In this document: positions 18,283 to 27,054 of the stretch, one piece after another | Position numbering within the stretch: the first letter of the stretch is position 1 | How the letters are laid out: each line of letters starts with the position of its first letter | Assembly: GCF_000336385.2 (NCBI RefSeq) | Contig: NZ_HG424503.1 | Coordinates: 1-50,849, forward strand | Origin: Lysobacter antibioticus HS124 | Lineage (GTDB): Bacteria > Pseudomonadota > Gammaproteobacteria > Xanthomonadales > Xanthomonadaceae | Reading direction: 5' to 3' | Length of the DNA stretch: 50,849 bases | Notes under the pieces: generated by a model | What the model was told of the DNA's origin: nothing | Databases searched by the model: none | Seen by the model: only the letters and a program-made list of their open reading frames with translations | Made by a program: the position numbers and the translations under genes

Positions 18283-19038
18283 TCAGAAGCTCGCCTGGAC
18301 CGCGGCTTCGATGCGCGAGCCGGCCAGGGCGTCGCCGAAGATCCGTTCGGCGCTGCGATCGGTGGCATGGGCGGTCAGGCGCAGCTCGAGGTTCGCGCTG
18401 GAGGCCGTTTTCGCCGTCCAGATCGCGCTGAGCTGGCCGTGGCTGTAGCTGCGGTCGTAGACGTCGTCCAGGACGTAGTGGCCTACCGCCGCTTCGAAGC
18501 GAATGGCGTCGTTGACCGGGAAGCGCGCGCCGAGCTGCGCGTACAGGCCGCGGTCCCGACTGCCCAGCGCTAGGTTGGAATAGGCCAGCGACAGCCAGTA
18601 GTCGTCGCGCCAGGTGAGCGTGCCGTTGAGCTCGGTCCAGTTCAGATCGGCCGTGGTCGAGGGATAACGGTAGTGCAGGAGGTTGACGTCCAGGCTCCAG
18701 TCCCGGGCGATCTTGCCGGCCCAGCCGACGCTGAAATCGAATTCGCTGCTGGCGTGCGTGCCGGGCGCGAACTCGACGTTGGAGCCCCACACCGAGGCGT
18801 AGACGCCGCTGCGGTGGGCGGCCTTGAAGCCGGCCTGCACGGCCGCGTCGCCCTGGGTCTGCGAACTGCCGCGCCAGACATAGTCGCTGGTCAGCGCGGC
18901 CGAACCGCTCAGGCCGAGGGCCGAGGCTTCCTCGGTCTGAGCGTTCGCGCCCAGTGCGAGCAGACCGAGTCCGGCGCAGAAAGCCGATAGCAGCGGGGCC
19001 GCGGCCTCGCGATGGCGGAACGGATGATGCGACGACAT
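18283..19038 (-). CDS. TorF-family putative porin
   Basis: The 251-residue protein begins with a signal peptide (LLSAFCAGLGLLALGANAQ, cut near residue 35). The mature part, starting SGSAALTSDYVWRGSSQTQGD, is the hallmark of the TorF/TIGR02001 family of beta-barrel outer membrane proteins. Alternating polar and aromatic strands continue to a terminal Phe (AAVQASF), as expected for an outer-membrane barrel. I chose ATG 19038; ATG 19059 is an alternative adding 7 residues. It ends 12 bases before kdpF in the same direction, so it probably belongs to the kdp transcript and may help K+ or another solute cross the outer membrane. The transport role is inferred. Confidence 0.85.
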   Translation of the reverse strand: MSSHHPFRHREAAAPLLSAFCAGLGLLALGANAQTEEASALGLSGSAALTSDYVWRGSSQTQGDAAVQAGFKAAHRSGVYASVWGSNVEFAPGTHASSEFDFSVGWAGKIARDWSLDVNLLHYRYPSTTADLNWTELNGTLTWRDDYWLSLAYSNLALGSRDRGLYAQLGARFPVNDAIRFEAAVGHYVLDDVYDRSYSHGQLSAIWTAKTASSANLELRLTAHATDRSAERIFGDALAGSRIEAAVQASF

Positions 19039-19428
19039 GGAGGTATCCGGAGAATGCATACGAGGCCGGTTCGGCCACGCGCTCATTCTCGGAAGGGGCG
19101 GCGTAAAGCCGCTATTTCGCGACCGCCGCCGCGGCATAAATTCGCCGTAAACAATCCCGGCCTCGGCATAAACCGCAGCATGTGAAGTGCGGGTTGCAGG
19201 GACGACGCAAGTCGCGACCACGGGACGCGCGGCCCAGCCGGGGCCTGCTGCGTTGATCGAAGCCCGAAATAGCGGCCTTCGAAGCGACCTGGGCCGCAGC
19301 ACCCGCAGCGATGAACCGCCACGCAGCCGGCCGCAGCGGGCATGCGAAAGAAAACATCGGCCCGGCGGCCCAGGCTTCGGCTCCGGCGCTGTCGTGCGTC
19401 GCTGCGATTGTCGCGGCCGATGCCGTTC
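19039..19428. other. Non-coding gap upstream of the kdp locus
   Basis: It separates the torF-like gene from the hydrolase gene. It contains the degraded inverted REP pair at 19196-19432. CGGCATAAATTCGC and CGGCATAAACCGC (around 19134 and 19164) are similar short units. The kdp promoter should lie at 19060-19190, but no confident KdpE site could be picked. Confidence 0.5.
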
Positions 19429-19432
19429 CTAC
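19196..19432. repeat. Degenerate inverted REP pair
   Basis: The left unit (19196-19219) keeps a stem by a paired change: GCGGC/GCCGC has become GCGAC/GTCGC-like (ACGAC-GCAA-GTCGC). The right unit (19410-19432, minus strand) reads GTAGGA and then a diverged stem. The GTAG ends face outward, as in the other two pairs. Confidence 0.6.
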
Positions 19433-20421
19433 GCAGAGCGGTCGCGCAGCAGGGCGGCCACGACCGCTTCGGGCTGCTTCATCCAGGCGAAGTGATCGGC
19501 GCGCGCGCCCAATTCGCGAGCGTCCATGTCGGTCGACTCGGCGCGCGCCCGGGGCAATTTGGACAGCAGGTAATCCTGCGAAGCGCGCGGCACCAGCCAG
19601 TCGTCGTCCAGGCGCACGCTGCGGGCCTGGATCTCGACCCGGGCCATGCCGGCTTCCAGGTCCTCGCCGACGCCGTGGGCGGCGTAGCGGCCGCTGAGCC
19701 CGGTGCCGGCCCAGTCGCGGATCAGGCCGCGCGCTTCGCTGCCGCCGAAGCCGATCCGGCGCCCCGGCAAGGTGCCGTTGACCTGGGCCAGCCAGGGCAG
19801 GAAGCGGTACATCCAGGACAGGCCGAGCTTGCGCGGCATCGGCCAAGTCCGCCAGTACGGCGAGCCGCTGGCGACCAGCCACAGCGCTTCCGGCATCGCT
19901 CGCCCGTGCAGCGCCATCAGGCCCAGGCGCACGCAGGCGAGTTGCCCGCCGAGGCTGTGGCCGCCGATCGCGCGCGCCACGCCCGGCAGGGCCGCCGCGG
20001 CCGCGGCTTCGCTGACCGGCAGGTCGTCGAGCAGGATCTGGCGGTAGCCCCAGTCGACCTTGCGGCCGGCGCGCAGGTTGCTGCTGCCGTTGCCGCGCCA
20101 TTCGTGCAGGAACACCGCCACGCCGCGTGCGGCCAGGGCTTCGGCGAAGGGCAGGTAATGGCGCGCGGCGACGCCGAGCGCGGGCAGCCACAGCAGGCTC
20201 AGACGCGGTTGCGCGGGAACGCGCGCGAGCAAGGACCAAGCGTGGCCGTCGCTGGCCTTCAGGCCGATTTCCTTCGGCCCGGAACCGTCCGGCCCGCTCT
20301 GGGGCGGTGTGCTCTCGATCCGCCTGTTTTCGTTCGGCCTGCTCCCGTCCGGCATGCTCCCGTTCGGCATGCGTTCGTCGGCCGCGGCGCGGCCGCGGTC
20401 GGGAACTTTATGGTCGGCCAT
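19429..20421 (-). CDS. Alpha/beta hydrolase
   Basis: The 330-residue protein has the lid-core pattern of alpha/beta hydrolases. HEWRGNGSSN (oxyanion region) comes early, the nucleophile elbow is GGHSLGGQL, and a C-terminal HFAWMKQPEAV holds the likely catalytic His, with an Asp/Glu before it (LDDDWLVP). The substrate is unknown. It starts with [10 protein letters not shown], overlapping the 3' end of thiD by 14 bases, which suggests translational coupling. Residues 15-35 are a short tandem-like stretch encoded by three 15-base units (20331-20375). No signal peptide is seen, so the enzyme is probably cytoplasmic. Confidence 0.8.
   Translation of the reverse strand: MADHKVPDRGRAAADERMPNGSMPDGSRPNENRRIESTPPQSGPDGSGPKEIGLKASDGHAWSLLARVPAQPRLSLLWLPALGVAARHYLPFAEALAARGVAVFLHEWRGNGSSNLRAGRKVDWGYRQILLDDLPVSEAAAAAALPGVARAIGGHSLGGQLACVRLGLMALHGRAMPEALWLVASGSPYWRTWPMPRKLGLSWMYRFLPWLAQVNGTLPGRRIGFGGSEARGLIRDWAGTGLSGRYAAHGVGEDLEAGMARVEIQARSVRLDDDWLVPRASQDYLLSKLPRARAESTDMDARELGARADHFAWMKQPEAVVAALLRDRSA
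20331..20375. repeat. 15-bp in-frame tandem repeat in the hydrolase gene
   Basis: Units 20331-20345, 20346-20360 and 20361-20375 are variants of CGTTCGGCATGCTCC. They encode MPNGS/MPDGS-type pentapeptides near the N-terminus. This is likely a hypervariable, disordered segment. Confidence 0.7.
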
Positions 20422-21220
20422 GCGGCGCCGCTCCGAAATGATCCAGCACCAGTACTTCGCCGCGACCTGGGCGATAGCCGCCGCGCAGGGCGGCATGGAC
20501 ATAATCGGCCGCCGCCGCGCAAGCCGGCTCCAGCGCCAGGCCGCGGCACAGGTTCGCCGCCACCGCCGAGGCGAGGGTGCAGCCGGTGCCGTGCGCGTCC
20601 ACGGACAAGCGCGGGTGGGCGATTTCGCGCCGCGTGCCGGCGTGCGCGAACAGATCGACGACATCGCCGCCTCCCGGCAGATGACCGCCCTTGAGCAACA
20701 CCGCCTGTGCGCCGATCGCGAGCAGGGCTTCCGCCGCCGCGCGCATGTCGGCGCGGTCGCCGATCCGGCGGCCGAGCAACAGTTCGGCCTCGGGCAGGTT
20801 GGGCGTGACCAGGCTGGCCAGCGGCAACAGGCGGCCGCGCAGCGCGTCCAGCGCGTCGGGCTCGAGCAGGCGCGCGCCGGAGGTCGCGACCATCACCGGG
20901 TCCAGCACGATCTGCGCCGGACGGTAATGCTCCAGCGCATCGGCGACGGCGTGGATCACCGCGGCGTTGGCGAGCATGCCGAGCTTGACCGCGCCGATCG
21001 CGAAGTCGTCGAAACAAGCGTCGATCTGGGCGCGCAGAAAGCCGATGTCGGGCACGTGCACCGCGCTGACGCCGCGGGTGTGCTGGGCGGTCAGCGCCGC
21101 CAGCGCGCTGAGGCCGTGCACGCCGTGCGCGGCGAAGGTCTTGAGGTCGGCCTGGATGCCCGCGCCGCCGCCGGAGTCGGAGCCGGCGACGGTGAGGGCG
21201 GAAACGGGGCGCTGGGTCAT
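20408..21220 (-). CDS. thiD: Hydroxymethylpyrimidine/phosphomethylpyrimidine kinase
   Basis: ThiD phosphorylates HMP and HMP-P to HMP-PP for thiamine synthesis, in the cytoplasm. The 270-residue ribokinase-fold protein shows [20 protein letters not shown] at the N-terminus, [10 protein letters not shown], and the anion-hole motif [17 protein letters not shown]. The start [15 protein letters not shown] is at the usual distance. The frame upstream is Arg/Pro-rich filler. The gene overlaps the following hydrolase gene by 14 bases. Confidence 0.96.
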   Translation of the reverse strand: MTQRPVSALTVAGSDSGGGAGIQADLKTFAAHGVHGLSALAALTAQHTRGVSAVHVPDIGFLRAQIDACFDDFAIGAVKLGMLANAAVIHAVADALEHYRPAQIVLDPVMVATSGARLLEPDALDALRGRLLPLASLVTPNLPEAELLLGRRIGDRADMRAAAEALLAIGAQAVLLKGGHLPGGGDVVDLFAHAGTRREIAHPRLSVDAHGTGCTLASAVAANLCRGLALEPACAAAADYVHAALRGGYRPGRGEVLVLDHFGAAPHGRP

Positions 21221-21576
21221 CGGATACGGTCGGCGGATAGGGTCGGACGGGCGCGGCGGCCATTCGCCACGACGGCCGCGCACGGCGGCCGCCGGACGCG
21301 CGGCCGCCCCCATCTTATCGGCCCGGCCGGTGCCCGTGCTTGCTAGTCCTTGCCGTCGTCTGTCCAGGCCCGGGCCATCAGCGAACCGGCAGCGACTTCA
21401 CCGCCCAGGGCGGCTCGGCGTCGACCTGCAGCATCCCGCTCAATGCTTCGGCCATCACGGTCAGCATGACCGCGGTCACGCCGGGCGCGAGCTGCTGTCT
21501 CCGGTTCGATCGGGTAAGGCGACGGAAGGCCGGCGGATTCGCCGGCCTTCCGTTCGTTTGCGCGGCCGTGCGCCGC
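21221..21576. other. Gap between thiD and phoH
   Basis: This holds a strong 12-bp hairpin (21523-21552) after phoH. On the minus strand, 21376-21480 contains a short open frame ending [13 protein letters not shown], with acceptable codon use but no good start or known family. It may be a gene remnant or chance. Nothing else is seen. Confidence 0.35.
21523..21560. terminator. Hairpin, probable terminator for phoH
   Basis: CGGAAGGCCGGC (21523-21534) pairs perfectly with GCCGGCCTTCCG (21541-21552) around GGATTC. The tract following it is only modestly T-rich on the plus strand (TTCGTTTG). Confidence 0.65.
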
Positions 21577-22974
21577 TTACAACACTTCCGACGCGTAATC
21601 GGCCAGGCGCGAACGTTCGCCGCGGCGCAGGGTGACGTGGGCGCTGTGCGCCCAGCCCTTGAAGCGGTCGACCGCGTAGGTCAGGCCCGAGGTGGTCTCG
21701 GTCAGGTAGGGCGTGTCGATCTGCTCCACGTTGCCCAGGCAGACGATCTTGGTGCCCGGGCCGGCGCGGGTGATCAGGGTCTTCATCTGCTTCGGGGTCA
21801 GGTTCTGCGCCTCGTCCAGGATCAGCCAGCGGCTGAGGAAGGTGCGCCCGCGCATGAAGTTCATCGAGCGGATCTTGATCCGCGAGGCGAGCAGGTCGTT
21901 GGTCGCCGCGCGGCCCCAGGCGCCGCCTTCCTGGTTGTGGGTCAGCACTTCCAGGTTGTCGGTCAGCGCGCCCATCCACGGGGTCATCTTTTCCTCCTCG
22001 GTGCCGGGCAGGAAGCCGATGTCTTCGCCGACGCTGACCGTGGCGCGGGTCATGATGATCTCGCGGTAGCGCTGCTGATCCATGGTCTGGGCCAGGCCGG
22101 CGGCCAGGGCGAGCAGGGTCTTGCCGGTGCCGGCGGTGCCGAGCAGGGTGACGAAGTCGATCTCCGGGTCCATCAGGGCGTTGAGGGCGAAGTTCTGCTC
22201 GCGGTTGCGCGCGATGATGCCCCACACCGCATGTTGGTTATGGCGGTAGTCGTCGACGATCTGCAGGGTCACGCGCTCTTCGCCGACCTTGACCACCTTG
22301 AGTTCGGACTCGTCGTCGCCGGGCAGGTACAGGAACTGGTTCGGGTACCAGTCGTCGTCCGGCGCGCGGCTGAGTTCGTAATAGGTGCGGCCTTTCTCGG
22401 TCCAGGACTTGAGGTCCTTGCCGTGGCGCTGCCAGAAGTCCTCCGGCAGCGCGGTCGCGCCGGTGTAGAGCAGGCTGAAGTCGTCGAGGGCGCGGTCGTT
22501 CTCGTAGTCCTCCGACACGATGCCGGCGATCGAGGCCTTGATCCGCAGGTTGATGTCCTTGGACACCAACACCACCGGCACCTCCGGCTCGGACTCCTTC
22601 AGCGCCAGGATCGAGCCGAGGATGTGGTTGTCCGGAATGACCGCGCCGAAGCGCTTGCCGGCATCGAAGGCGCTGGTCTGGAAGCGCAGCTTGCCGATGC
22701 TCTGCGCGCCGCGCAGCTGCAGCCCCTGCGGGCGGTTGAGGGTGATGCCCGAGGCGATCTTGGCGGTGCCTTCGGCTTCGATCAGCTCGTTGAGGAAGCG
22801 ACTGACCTGGCGCGCGTTGCGGCTGGCTTCGGAGGTGCCCTTCTTGCCGTTGTCGAGTTCCTCGATGACCTGCATCGGCAGGTACACGTCGTGTTCCTCG
22901 AACTTGAACAGCGCGGTGGGATCGTGCATCAGCACGTTGGTATCCAGCACGTAGATGCGCTTGCTTCTGGTCAT
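21577..22974 (-). CDS. PhoH-family ATPase with N-terminal PIN domain
   Basis: The 465-residue protein is a PIN-PhoH fusion (PhoH2/YlaK type). The PIN RNase-like domain starts [13 protein letters not shown] (acidic residue D11) and includes [13 protein letters not shown] and [13 protein letters not shown]. The C-terminal PhoH P-loop ATPase has Walker A GTAGTGKT at 279-286 and Walker B-like [11 protein letters not shown]. Mycobacterial relatives show ATP-dependent RNA unwinding and RNase activity, so RNA turnover is a reasonable but unproven role. ATG 22974 is chosen as the PIN domain begins at once. A hairpin follows the stop. Confidence 0.93.
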   Translation of the reverse strand: MTRSKRIYVLDTNVLMHDPTALFKFEEHDVYLPMQVIEELDNGKKGTSEASRNARQVSRFLNELIEAEGTAKIASGITLNRPQGLQLRGAQSIGKLRFQTSAFDAGKRFGAVIPDNHILGSILALKESEPEVPVVLVSKDINLRIKASIAGIVSEDYENDRALDDFSLLYTGATALPEDFWQRHGKDLKSWTEKGRTYYELSRAPDDDWYPNQFLYLPGDDESELKVVKVGEERVTLQIVDDYRHNQHAVWGIIARNREQNFALNALMDPEIDFVTLLGTAGTGKTLLALAAGLAQTMDQQRYREIIMTRATVSVGEDIGFLPGTEEEKMTPWMGALTDNLEVLTHNQEGGAWGRAATNDLLASRIKIRSMNFMRGRTFLSRWLILDEAQNLTPKQMKTLITRAGPGTKIVCLGNVEQIDTPYLTETTSGLTYAVDRFKGWAHSAHVTLRRGERSRLADYASEVL

Positions 22975-23137
22975 TGAGCGGTCTCGTCGGAGTAGTGCGT
23001 GGAAAGCGGGGCGGGACATTGCGCCGGGACGCGGTGCGGGCCGCGCACGGACGGCGCCCACGGTCGCGCCGCCGTGGCCCGCGGGGCGGGACGGCTGGCG
23101 AACGTGGACGGGGAGGGCCTCACTGGGCGTTGCGCTC

Positions 23138-23620
23138 CTAGGCGGAGTGTTCCTTGAGCGAATCGAGTACGGCCTGGGCATGGCCGGCGACTTTCACCGG
23201 ACGCCATGACGCCACGATGACGCCTTTCGGGTCGATCAGGAAGGTGCTGCGTTCGATGCCCATGTACTTGCGGCCGTAGAGGTTCTTTTCCTTGATCACG
23301 CCGAACGCGTTGCACAGCGATTCGTCGCCGTCGCTGACCAGGTCGAACTTGAAGCCTTGCTTGGCGCAGAAGTTCTGGTGCGAGCGGATCGAATCGCGCG
23401 ACACGCCGAGCACGGTCGCGCCGAGCTTCTTGAACTTGGGCAGCAGGGCGTTGAAATCCAGGCCTTCGGTGGTGCAGCCCGGGGTGCTGTCCTTGGGGTA
23501 GAAGTACAGCACCAGCCACTGCCCGGCGTAGTCGGCGAGGCGGACGGTTTCGCCGCTGGACAGGGCCAGTTGCAGCGCGGGCGCTTTCTTGCCGTATGCG
23601 TGATCGCCGGTGTCGAGCAT
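23138..23620 (-). CDS. bcp: Bcp-type thioredoxin-dependent thiol peroxidase
   Basis: Bcp (PrxQ) reduces hydroperoxides with electrons from thioredoxin. The 160-residue protein shows the thioredoxin fold, with LVLYFYPKDSTPGCTTEGLDF holding the peroxidatic Cys. The resolving Cys that E. coli Bcp has five residues later is replaced. Other Cys in NFCAKQGF and SLCNAFGV could serve instead, as in other PrxQ types. It starts 2 bases after the gcvR stop, so the two are co-transcribed. Confidence 0.95.
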   Translation of the reverse strand: MLDTGDHAYGKKAPALQLALSSGETVRLADYAGQWLVLYFYPKDSTPGCTTEGLDFNALLPKFKKLGATVLGVSRDSIRSHQNFCAKQGFKFDLVSDGDESLCNAFGVIKEKNLYGRKYMGIERSTFLIDPKGVIVASWRPVKVAGHAQAVLDSLKEHSA

Positions 23621-23622
23621 GG

Positions 23623-24183
23623 TCAGAACTTCATCGGGTCCATGATGGCGTCGAGATTCAGATGGTCGCAGAACTCGAGGAAATCGTCGCGCAGCGCGGC
23701 GATGTGCATGCTCGACGGCACGCCGATGGTGATCTGGGCCGAGAACATGTCCGCGCCGGTCTGCATCGCGCGGTAGCGCGAGCAATGCAGGCTTTCGATG
23801 GTGATGCCCTGGCGGTCGAAGAAATCGGCCAGCTGGAACAGGATGCCGGGCTTGTCGGCGGCGACCACCTCGACCACATAGGGCAGCAGGCTGGATTGGA
23901 CCTGTTTGGCGCCGGTGCGGTACCACACCAGCTTCAGGCCTTCCTCGCGCTCCAGGCGCGACAGCATGGCCTCCAGCTTCGCGACCGCGTCCCAGGAGCC
24001 CACCGCCAGCGCCGTCACCGAGACGTCGCGGCCGACCGTGGACAGGCGTGCGTCGACCAGGTTGCAGCCCGAATCGGCGATCCGGCGCGTCACCGACAGC
24101 AGCGGCGACTCCGGATGCGTCGTATAGGCGTTGATCAGGAGGTGGTTTTCGTTCGGCGACGGCCGGGAAGCGGAATCGGTCAA
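23623..24183 (-). CDS. gcvR: Glycine cleavage system transcriptional regulator GcvR-like (tandem ACT domains)
   Basis: The 186-residue protein has two ACT domains: NHLLINAYTTHPESPLLSV (first) and YVVEVVAADKPGILFQLADFF (second). In E. coli, GcvR binds glycine and GcvA to control the glycine cleavage operon. A true GcvA partner is not in this window. The best start is a TTG at 24183, giving an N-terminus LTDSASRPSPNENHLL like other Xanthomonad GcvR. The next upstream ATG would add 73 residues of Arg/Ala-rich sequence. It is divergent from dapA and directly precedes bcp. Confidence 0.88.
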   Translation of the reverse strand: MTDSASRPSPNENHLLINAYTTHPESPLLSVTRRIADSGCNLVDARLSTVGRDVSVTALAVGSWDAVAKLEAMLSRLEREEGLKLVWYRTGAKQVQSSLLPYVVEVVAADKPGILFQLADFFDRQGITIESLHCSRYRAMQTGADMFSAQITIGVPSSMHIAALRDDFLEFCDHLNLDAIMDPMKF

Positions 24184-24261
24184 GGCGGCGCCTGCAAGGG
24201 AGCGTAAGGCTCGGAAATGAACGGCGGCCCGGGCTCGGGTCGCGGCTGTAAGGCAGCATAC

Positions 24262-24291
24262 TTGCCCCCGCTTTCGGGCCGCAAGTAACAT
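24262..24291 (+). promoter_or_regulatory. Possible promoter of dapA
   Basis: TTGCCC (24262-24267) and TAACAT (24286-24291) are 18 bases apart, in the gcvR-dapA divergent gap. On the minus strand, TATGCT (24255-24260) could be a -10 for gcvR. Both are weak predictions. Confidence 0.35.
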
Positions 24292-24416
24292 CGCCCCGTA
24301 CTTGGCGGCACCGCGCACGTTTTTCCAGGCCCGGACGCTCCGCCCGGAACACTGGCCCGGCGGTCCGCCGCCCGACGGCGCGGACGCCTTCATCACGATC
24401 ATTGGTAGGTTTTCTC

Positions 24417-25322
24417 TTGCGACTTTCCGGCAGCATCACCGCGCTGGCGACGCCGTTCACCGCGGCCGGCGAACTCGACCTGGACGCCTGGCACAAGCTG
24501 CTGGCGGCGCAGTTGCAAGGCGGCACCCAGGCGGTGGTCGTGGCCGGCTCGACCGGCGAGGCCGCGGCGCTGTACGACGCCGAGTACGACCTCCTGCTGC
24601 GGACCGCGGTCGAAGCGGTCGCCGGACGCATTCCGGTGCTGGCCGGCACCGGCCTGTCCAATACCGCCAAAACCATCGAACTGACCCGCCGCGCCGCCGC
24701 GCTCGGCGCCGACGCCGCCCTGGTGGTGACGCCGCCCTATGTGCGTCCGACCCAGGCCGGTCTGATCGCGCACTATCGCGCGATCGCCGACGACGGTGCG
24801 CTGCCGATCGTGCTCTATAACGTGCCGGGCCGCACCGGTGGCGATCTGCTGCCGCAGACCGTGGCGGCGTTGGTCGACCACCCGCGCATCGTCGGCATCA
24901 AGGAGGCGGTGGCCGAGGCCGCGCGCATGGATGCCCTGCTGGCGTTCAAGTCGGACGGTTTCGCCGTGCTCAGCGGCGACGACCCGACCGCGTGCCGGGC
25001 CATGCTCACCGGTGCCGACGGCATCGTCTCGGTCGGCTCCAACGTGCTGCCGGCGGCGTTCCGCCGCCTCGCCGATCTGGCCCGCGCCGGCCGCCGCGAA
25101 GCGGCCGAAGCCTGGGACGTGCGCCTGCGTCCGGCCTACGACTTCCTCGGCGTGGAGCCCAACCCGATCCCGGTCAAGGCGCTGCTGGCCGCGCAAGGCC
25201 TGGGCCACGGTCTGCGCCTGCCGCTGCAATCGCTGTCGCCGGCGCACGACGAGGCGGCGCGCCGCATCGCCGCGCTGGTGATCGAACTCGAACATGCCGG
25301 TCGCGAGCCGATCGCGGCCTGA
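24417..25322 (+). CDS. dapA: 4-hydroxy-tetrahydrodipicolinate synthase
   Basis: DapA condenses pyruvate with aspartate semialdehyde, the first committed step to lysine and meso-diaminopimelate. The 301-residue TIM-barrel protein shows [27 protein letters not shown], the Tyr in [10 protein letters not shown] and the Schiff-base Lys in [11 protein letters not shown]. The start is a TTG at 24417 (reads [13 protein letters not shown]), which fits the family length and has TAGGT 6 bases upstream. A second TTG at 24402 is the alternative. The next gene is a BamC-like lipoprotein, as in E. coli dapA-bamC. Confidence 0.95.
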   Translation: MRLSGSITALATPFTAAGELDLDAWHKLLAAQLQGGTQAVVVAGSTGEAAALYDAEYDLLLRTAVEAVAGRIPVLAGTGLSNTAKTIELTRRAAALGADAALVVTPPYVRPTQAGLIAHYRAIADDGALPIVLYNVPGRTGGDLLPQTVAALVDHPRIVGIKEAVAEAARMDALLAFKSDGFAVLSGDDPTACRAMLTGADGIVSVGSNVLPAAFRRLADLARAGRREAAEAWDVRLRPAYDFLGVEPNPIPVKALLAAQGLGHGLRLPLQSLSPAHDEAARRIAALVIELEHAGREPIAA

Positions 25323-25345
25323 CCCCCTTTCCGCAGGAGATGCTC

Positions 25346-25879
25346 ATGCGTTGCAACCCCAATCTGTCCCGAGCGCTGGTCGCCGGTCTGCTGCTGGCGG
25401 TGGTCGCCACTTCGGGCTGCAGCTGGTTCCGCAAGGGCAACAAGCTGTATGCCGAAGCGCCGGAAAACCGCCCGCTGGAAGTGCCGCCGGATCTCGACCA
25501 GCCGCGTACCGACGGCGCCATGGCGGTGCCGGGCGGCTCGGTGACCGCGTCCGGCCTGGCCGCCTCGCGTCCGACCCAGGCGGCCCCGGCCACGCCGGCG
25601 TCGGCGGCGAACGGCTTCACCGTCAGCGGCAACCGCGACGACATCTTCAACAAGGTCGGCGACGCGCTGGGCAAGGTCGAAGGCCTGAGCATCGCCAGCC
25701 GCGCGCAGCTGCTTGGCGCTTACGACGTCAACTACCAGGGCAGCAACTTCCTGGTCCGGGTCAGCGCGGTGGAAGCCGGCGCCTATGTCTCGGCGGTCGA
25801 CCCGCGTGGCCTGCCGGCCGCCGGCGATGCGCCGGCGCAGCTGATCGCCAGCCTCAAGGGCACGCTCGGCGGCCGTTGA
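25346..25879 (+). CDS. Lipoprotein, BamC/NlpB-like
   Basis: The 177-residue protein has a lipobox near its N-terminus (LLLAVVATSGC, Cys at about 26), then SWFRKGNKLYAEAPENRPLEV like the start of mature BamC, and an Ala-rich linker. One compact domain follows: GNRDDIFNKVGDALGKVEGLSI through LIASLKGTLGG. BamC of E. coli has two such domains in about 344 residues, so this is a short form. AGGAG lies 6 bases before the chosen ATG. By position after dapA it is a likely BAM-complex lipoprotein of the outer membrane. The family call is by domain pattern and context. Confidence 0.75.
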   Translation: MRCNPNLSRALVAGLLLAVVATSGCSWFRKGNKLYAEAPENRPLEVPPDLDQPRTDGAMAVPGGSVTASGLAASRPTQAAPATPASAANGFTVSGNRDDIFNKVGDALGKVEGLSIASRAQLLGAYDVNYQGSNFLVRVSAVEAGAYVSAVDPRGLPAAGDAPAQLIASLKGTLGGR

Positions 25880-25904
25880 TCGCCAGCGTCGCTTGCGACA
25901 CCGG

Positions 25905-25930
25905 ACGGGCGCCGCGAGGCGCCCGTTTTC
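25905..25930 (+). terminator. Terminator after the dapA-lipoprotein operon
   Basis: ACGGGCGCC (25905-25913) pairs with GGCGCCCGT (25918-25926) around GCGA and is followed by TTTC. Confidence 0.85.
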
Positions 25931-26022
25931 GTTGCGGCGGACACCGCGAGCCCCCGCCCGGCGCAACAGGAGGGGCGGGCGCAACCGGTGCGACAGGCGC
26001 TGCAGCCGGTAGATCGGCTCTT

Positions 26023-26193
26023 GTAGGAGCGGCGCGAGCCGCGAAGGCCGGAGCGGTTTGCGCGAGCGCAGGTCGCCGAAGCCAGGATAAGCGGGCTTCA
26101 CGCGGGGCCTGGTGGTTCGGCCCGGTCGGCCGGGCTGCGGAAGCCAGCGTGGTATCGCATCGCAGCGGTTGTCGCGGTTTACGCCGCTCCTAC
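26023..26193. repeat. Inverted REP pair (REPIN-like)
   Basis: A REP at 26023-26045 (loop GCGA, perfect GCGGC/GCCGC stem) and an inverted copy at 26171-26193 (loop GTAA, one closing mismatch) flank about 125 bases. The GTAG ends face outward. It lies between the dapA operon terminator and the next gene on the other strand. No gene is seen within 25931-26250. Confidence 0.8.
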
Positions 26194-26250
26194 AAAGTCC
26201 GGGCCGGCATAGGGCGCGGCGTGGGCCGCGACCATCGGGCCGGGCAGCGC

Positions 26251-26967
26251 TCAGCGCTCGCTCGGCAGTCCGCGCGCCAGGCCTTCGTGCAACAGCAACC
26301 GGGTCGCTGCGGCGCGTTGCGCCATCGGCATCTGCGCCAAGGCATCGAGCACCCAGCCGAAGGCGCGGCAACGCGCCTGGCGCGCTTGCGGCGCCTGGCC
26401 TTCGGCGCCGAGTTGGGCGGCGAAGTCGTCGTGCAGCAGCAGGGCGGTGGCGCCGGCGCGCTTGAGCGTCTGTTTGGCCGCGCCGGCGTCGTAGGCCTGC
26501 GGCGGGTTCTGCAGTCCGCCCAGTGCGATGCGCAGCAAGGCGTCGAGGAAGCCCTGCCGGCTGTCCTCGCCAAGCTGTTGCGCCGCACGGGTCAGCGCCT
26601 CGGGGCTGCGATCGGCTTGCGGGTCGAACACGCCGCACAGCACCTCGGCATCGGCCGGGGTGCGCGCGGCGCGGTGCAGGGCCTGGAACAGGCGGTCCAG
26701 GTCGGGGTCGGCGGCGCGGGTCAGCAGATCGGCACTGCCGCTGCGCAGCGCGTCCGGGTCCAGCCGCGGCAGGTCCAGCGCGCTCAGATCGAGGTCGCCG
26801 AGGCCCAGCGCGCCCAGGTCGAGCGCACCGCGGTCCGGCGCGGTCGAGCCGGAGCGGGGCGTGGATGGCGGGGCGGTTCTGGATTGGCCGCCGGCACCGG
26901 CCGGGGCCAGGCTCAGGGCGAGCAGCAGCGCGGGCAGGACGTGCGCGGTTCGGCGGGGGCTGGGCAC
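26251..26967 (-). CDS. Secreted hypothetical protein
   Basis: The 238-residue protein begins with a signal peptide (VLPALLLALSLAPAGAGG, cleaved near residue 26). A short run of Asp/Leu repeats (ALDLGALGLGDLDLSALDL, residues 48-66) follows, then an all-alpha region to the end. Two Cys (VLCGVF and ARCRAF) could form a disulfide in the periplasm. I recognise no named family. It ends beside the REPIN-like unit and is transcribed in the same direction as fdxA upstream, with an 87-base gap. Confidence 0.7.
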   Translation of the reverse strand: MPSPRRTAHVLPALLLALSLAPAGAGGQSRTAPPSTPRSGSTAPDRGALDLGALGLGDLDLSALDLPRLDPDALRSGSADLLTRAADPDLDRLFQALHRAARTPADAEVLCGVFDPQADRSPEALTRAAQQLGEDSRQGFLDALLRIALGGLQNPPQAYDAGAAKQTLKRAGATALLLHDDFAAQLGAEGQAPQARQARCRAFGWVLDALAQMPMAQRAAATRLLLHEGLARGLPSER

Positions 26968-27054
26968 GGCATCGGTCTCGGGCGGCGCGGTCGGCCCGAG
27001 TCTAGGCGGCGGTCGATGAACGCCCGCAGGCGGCCCGGGGCCGCCGGCGCCGGC

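Noticed and set aside
18045-19190. Riboswitch for K+ or c-di-AMP before the kdp genes
   Set aside because: No ydaO-like or other known fold could be traced, and c-di-AMP control is not expected in this group.
21376-21480. Small minus-strand ORF ending [13 protein letters not shown]
   Set aside because: It lacks a convincing start and known family and would overlap the phoH hairpin. I kept it only as a note in the gap entry.
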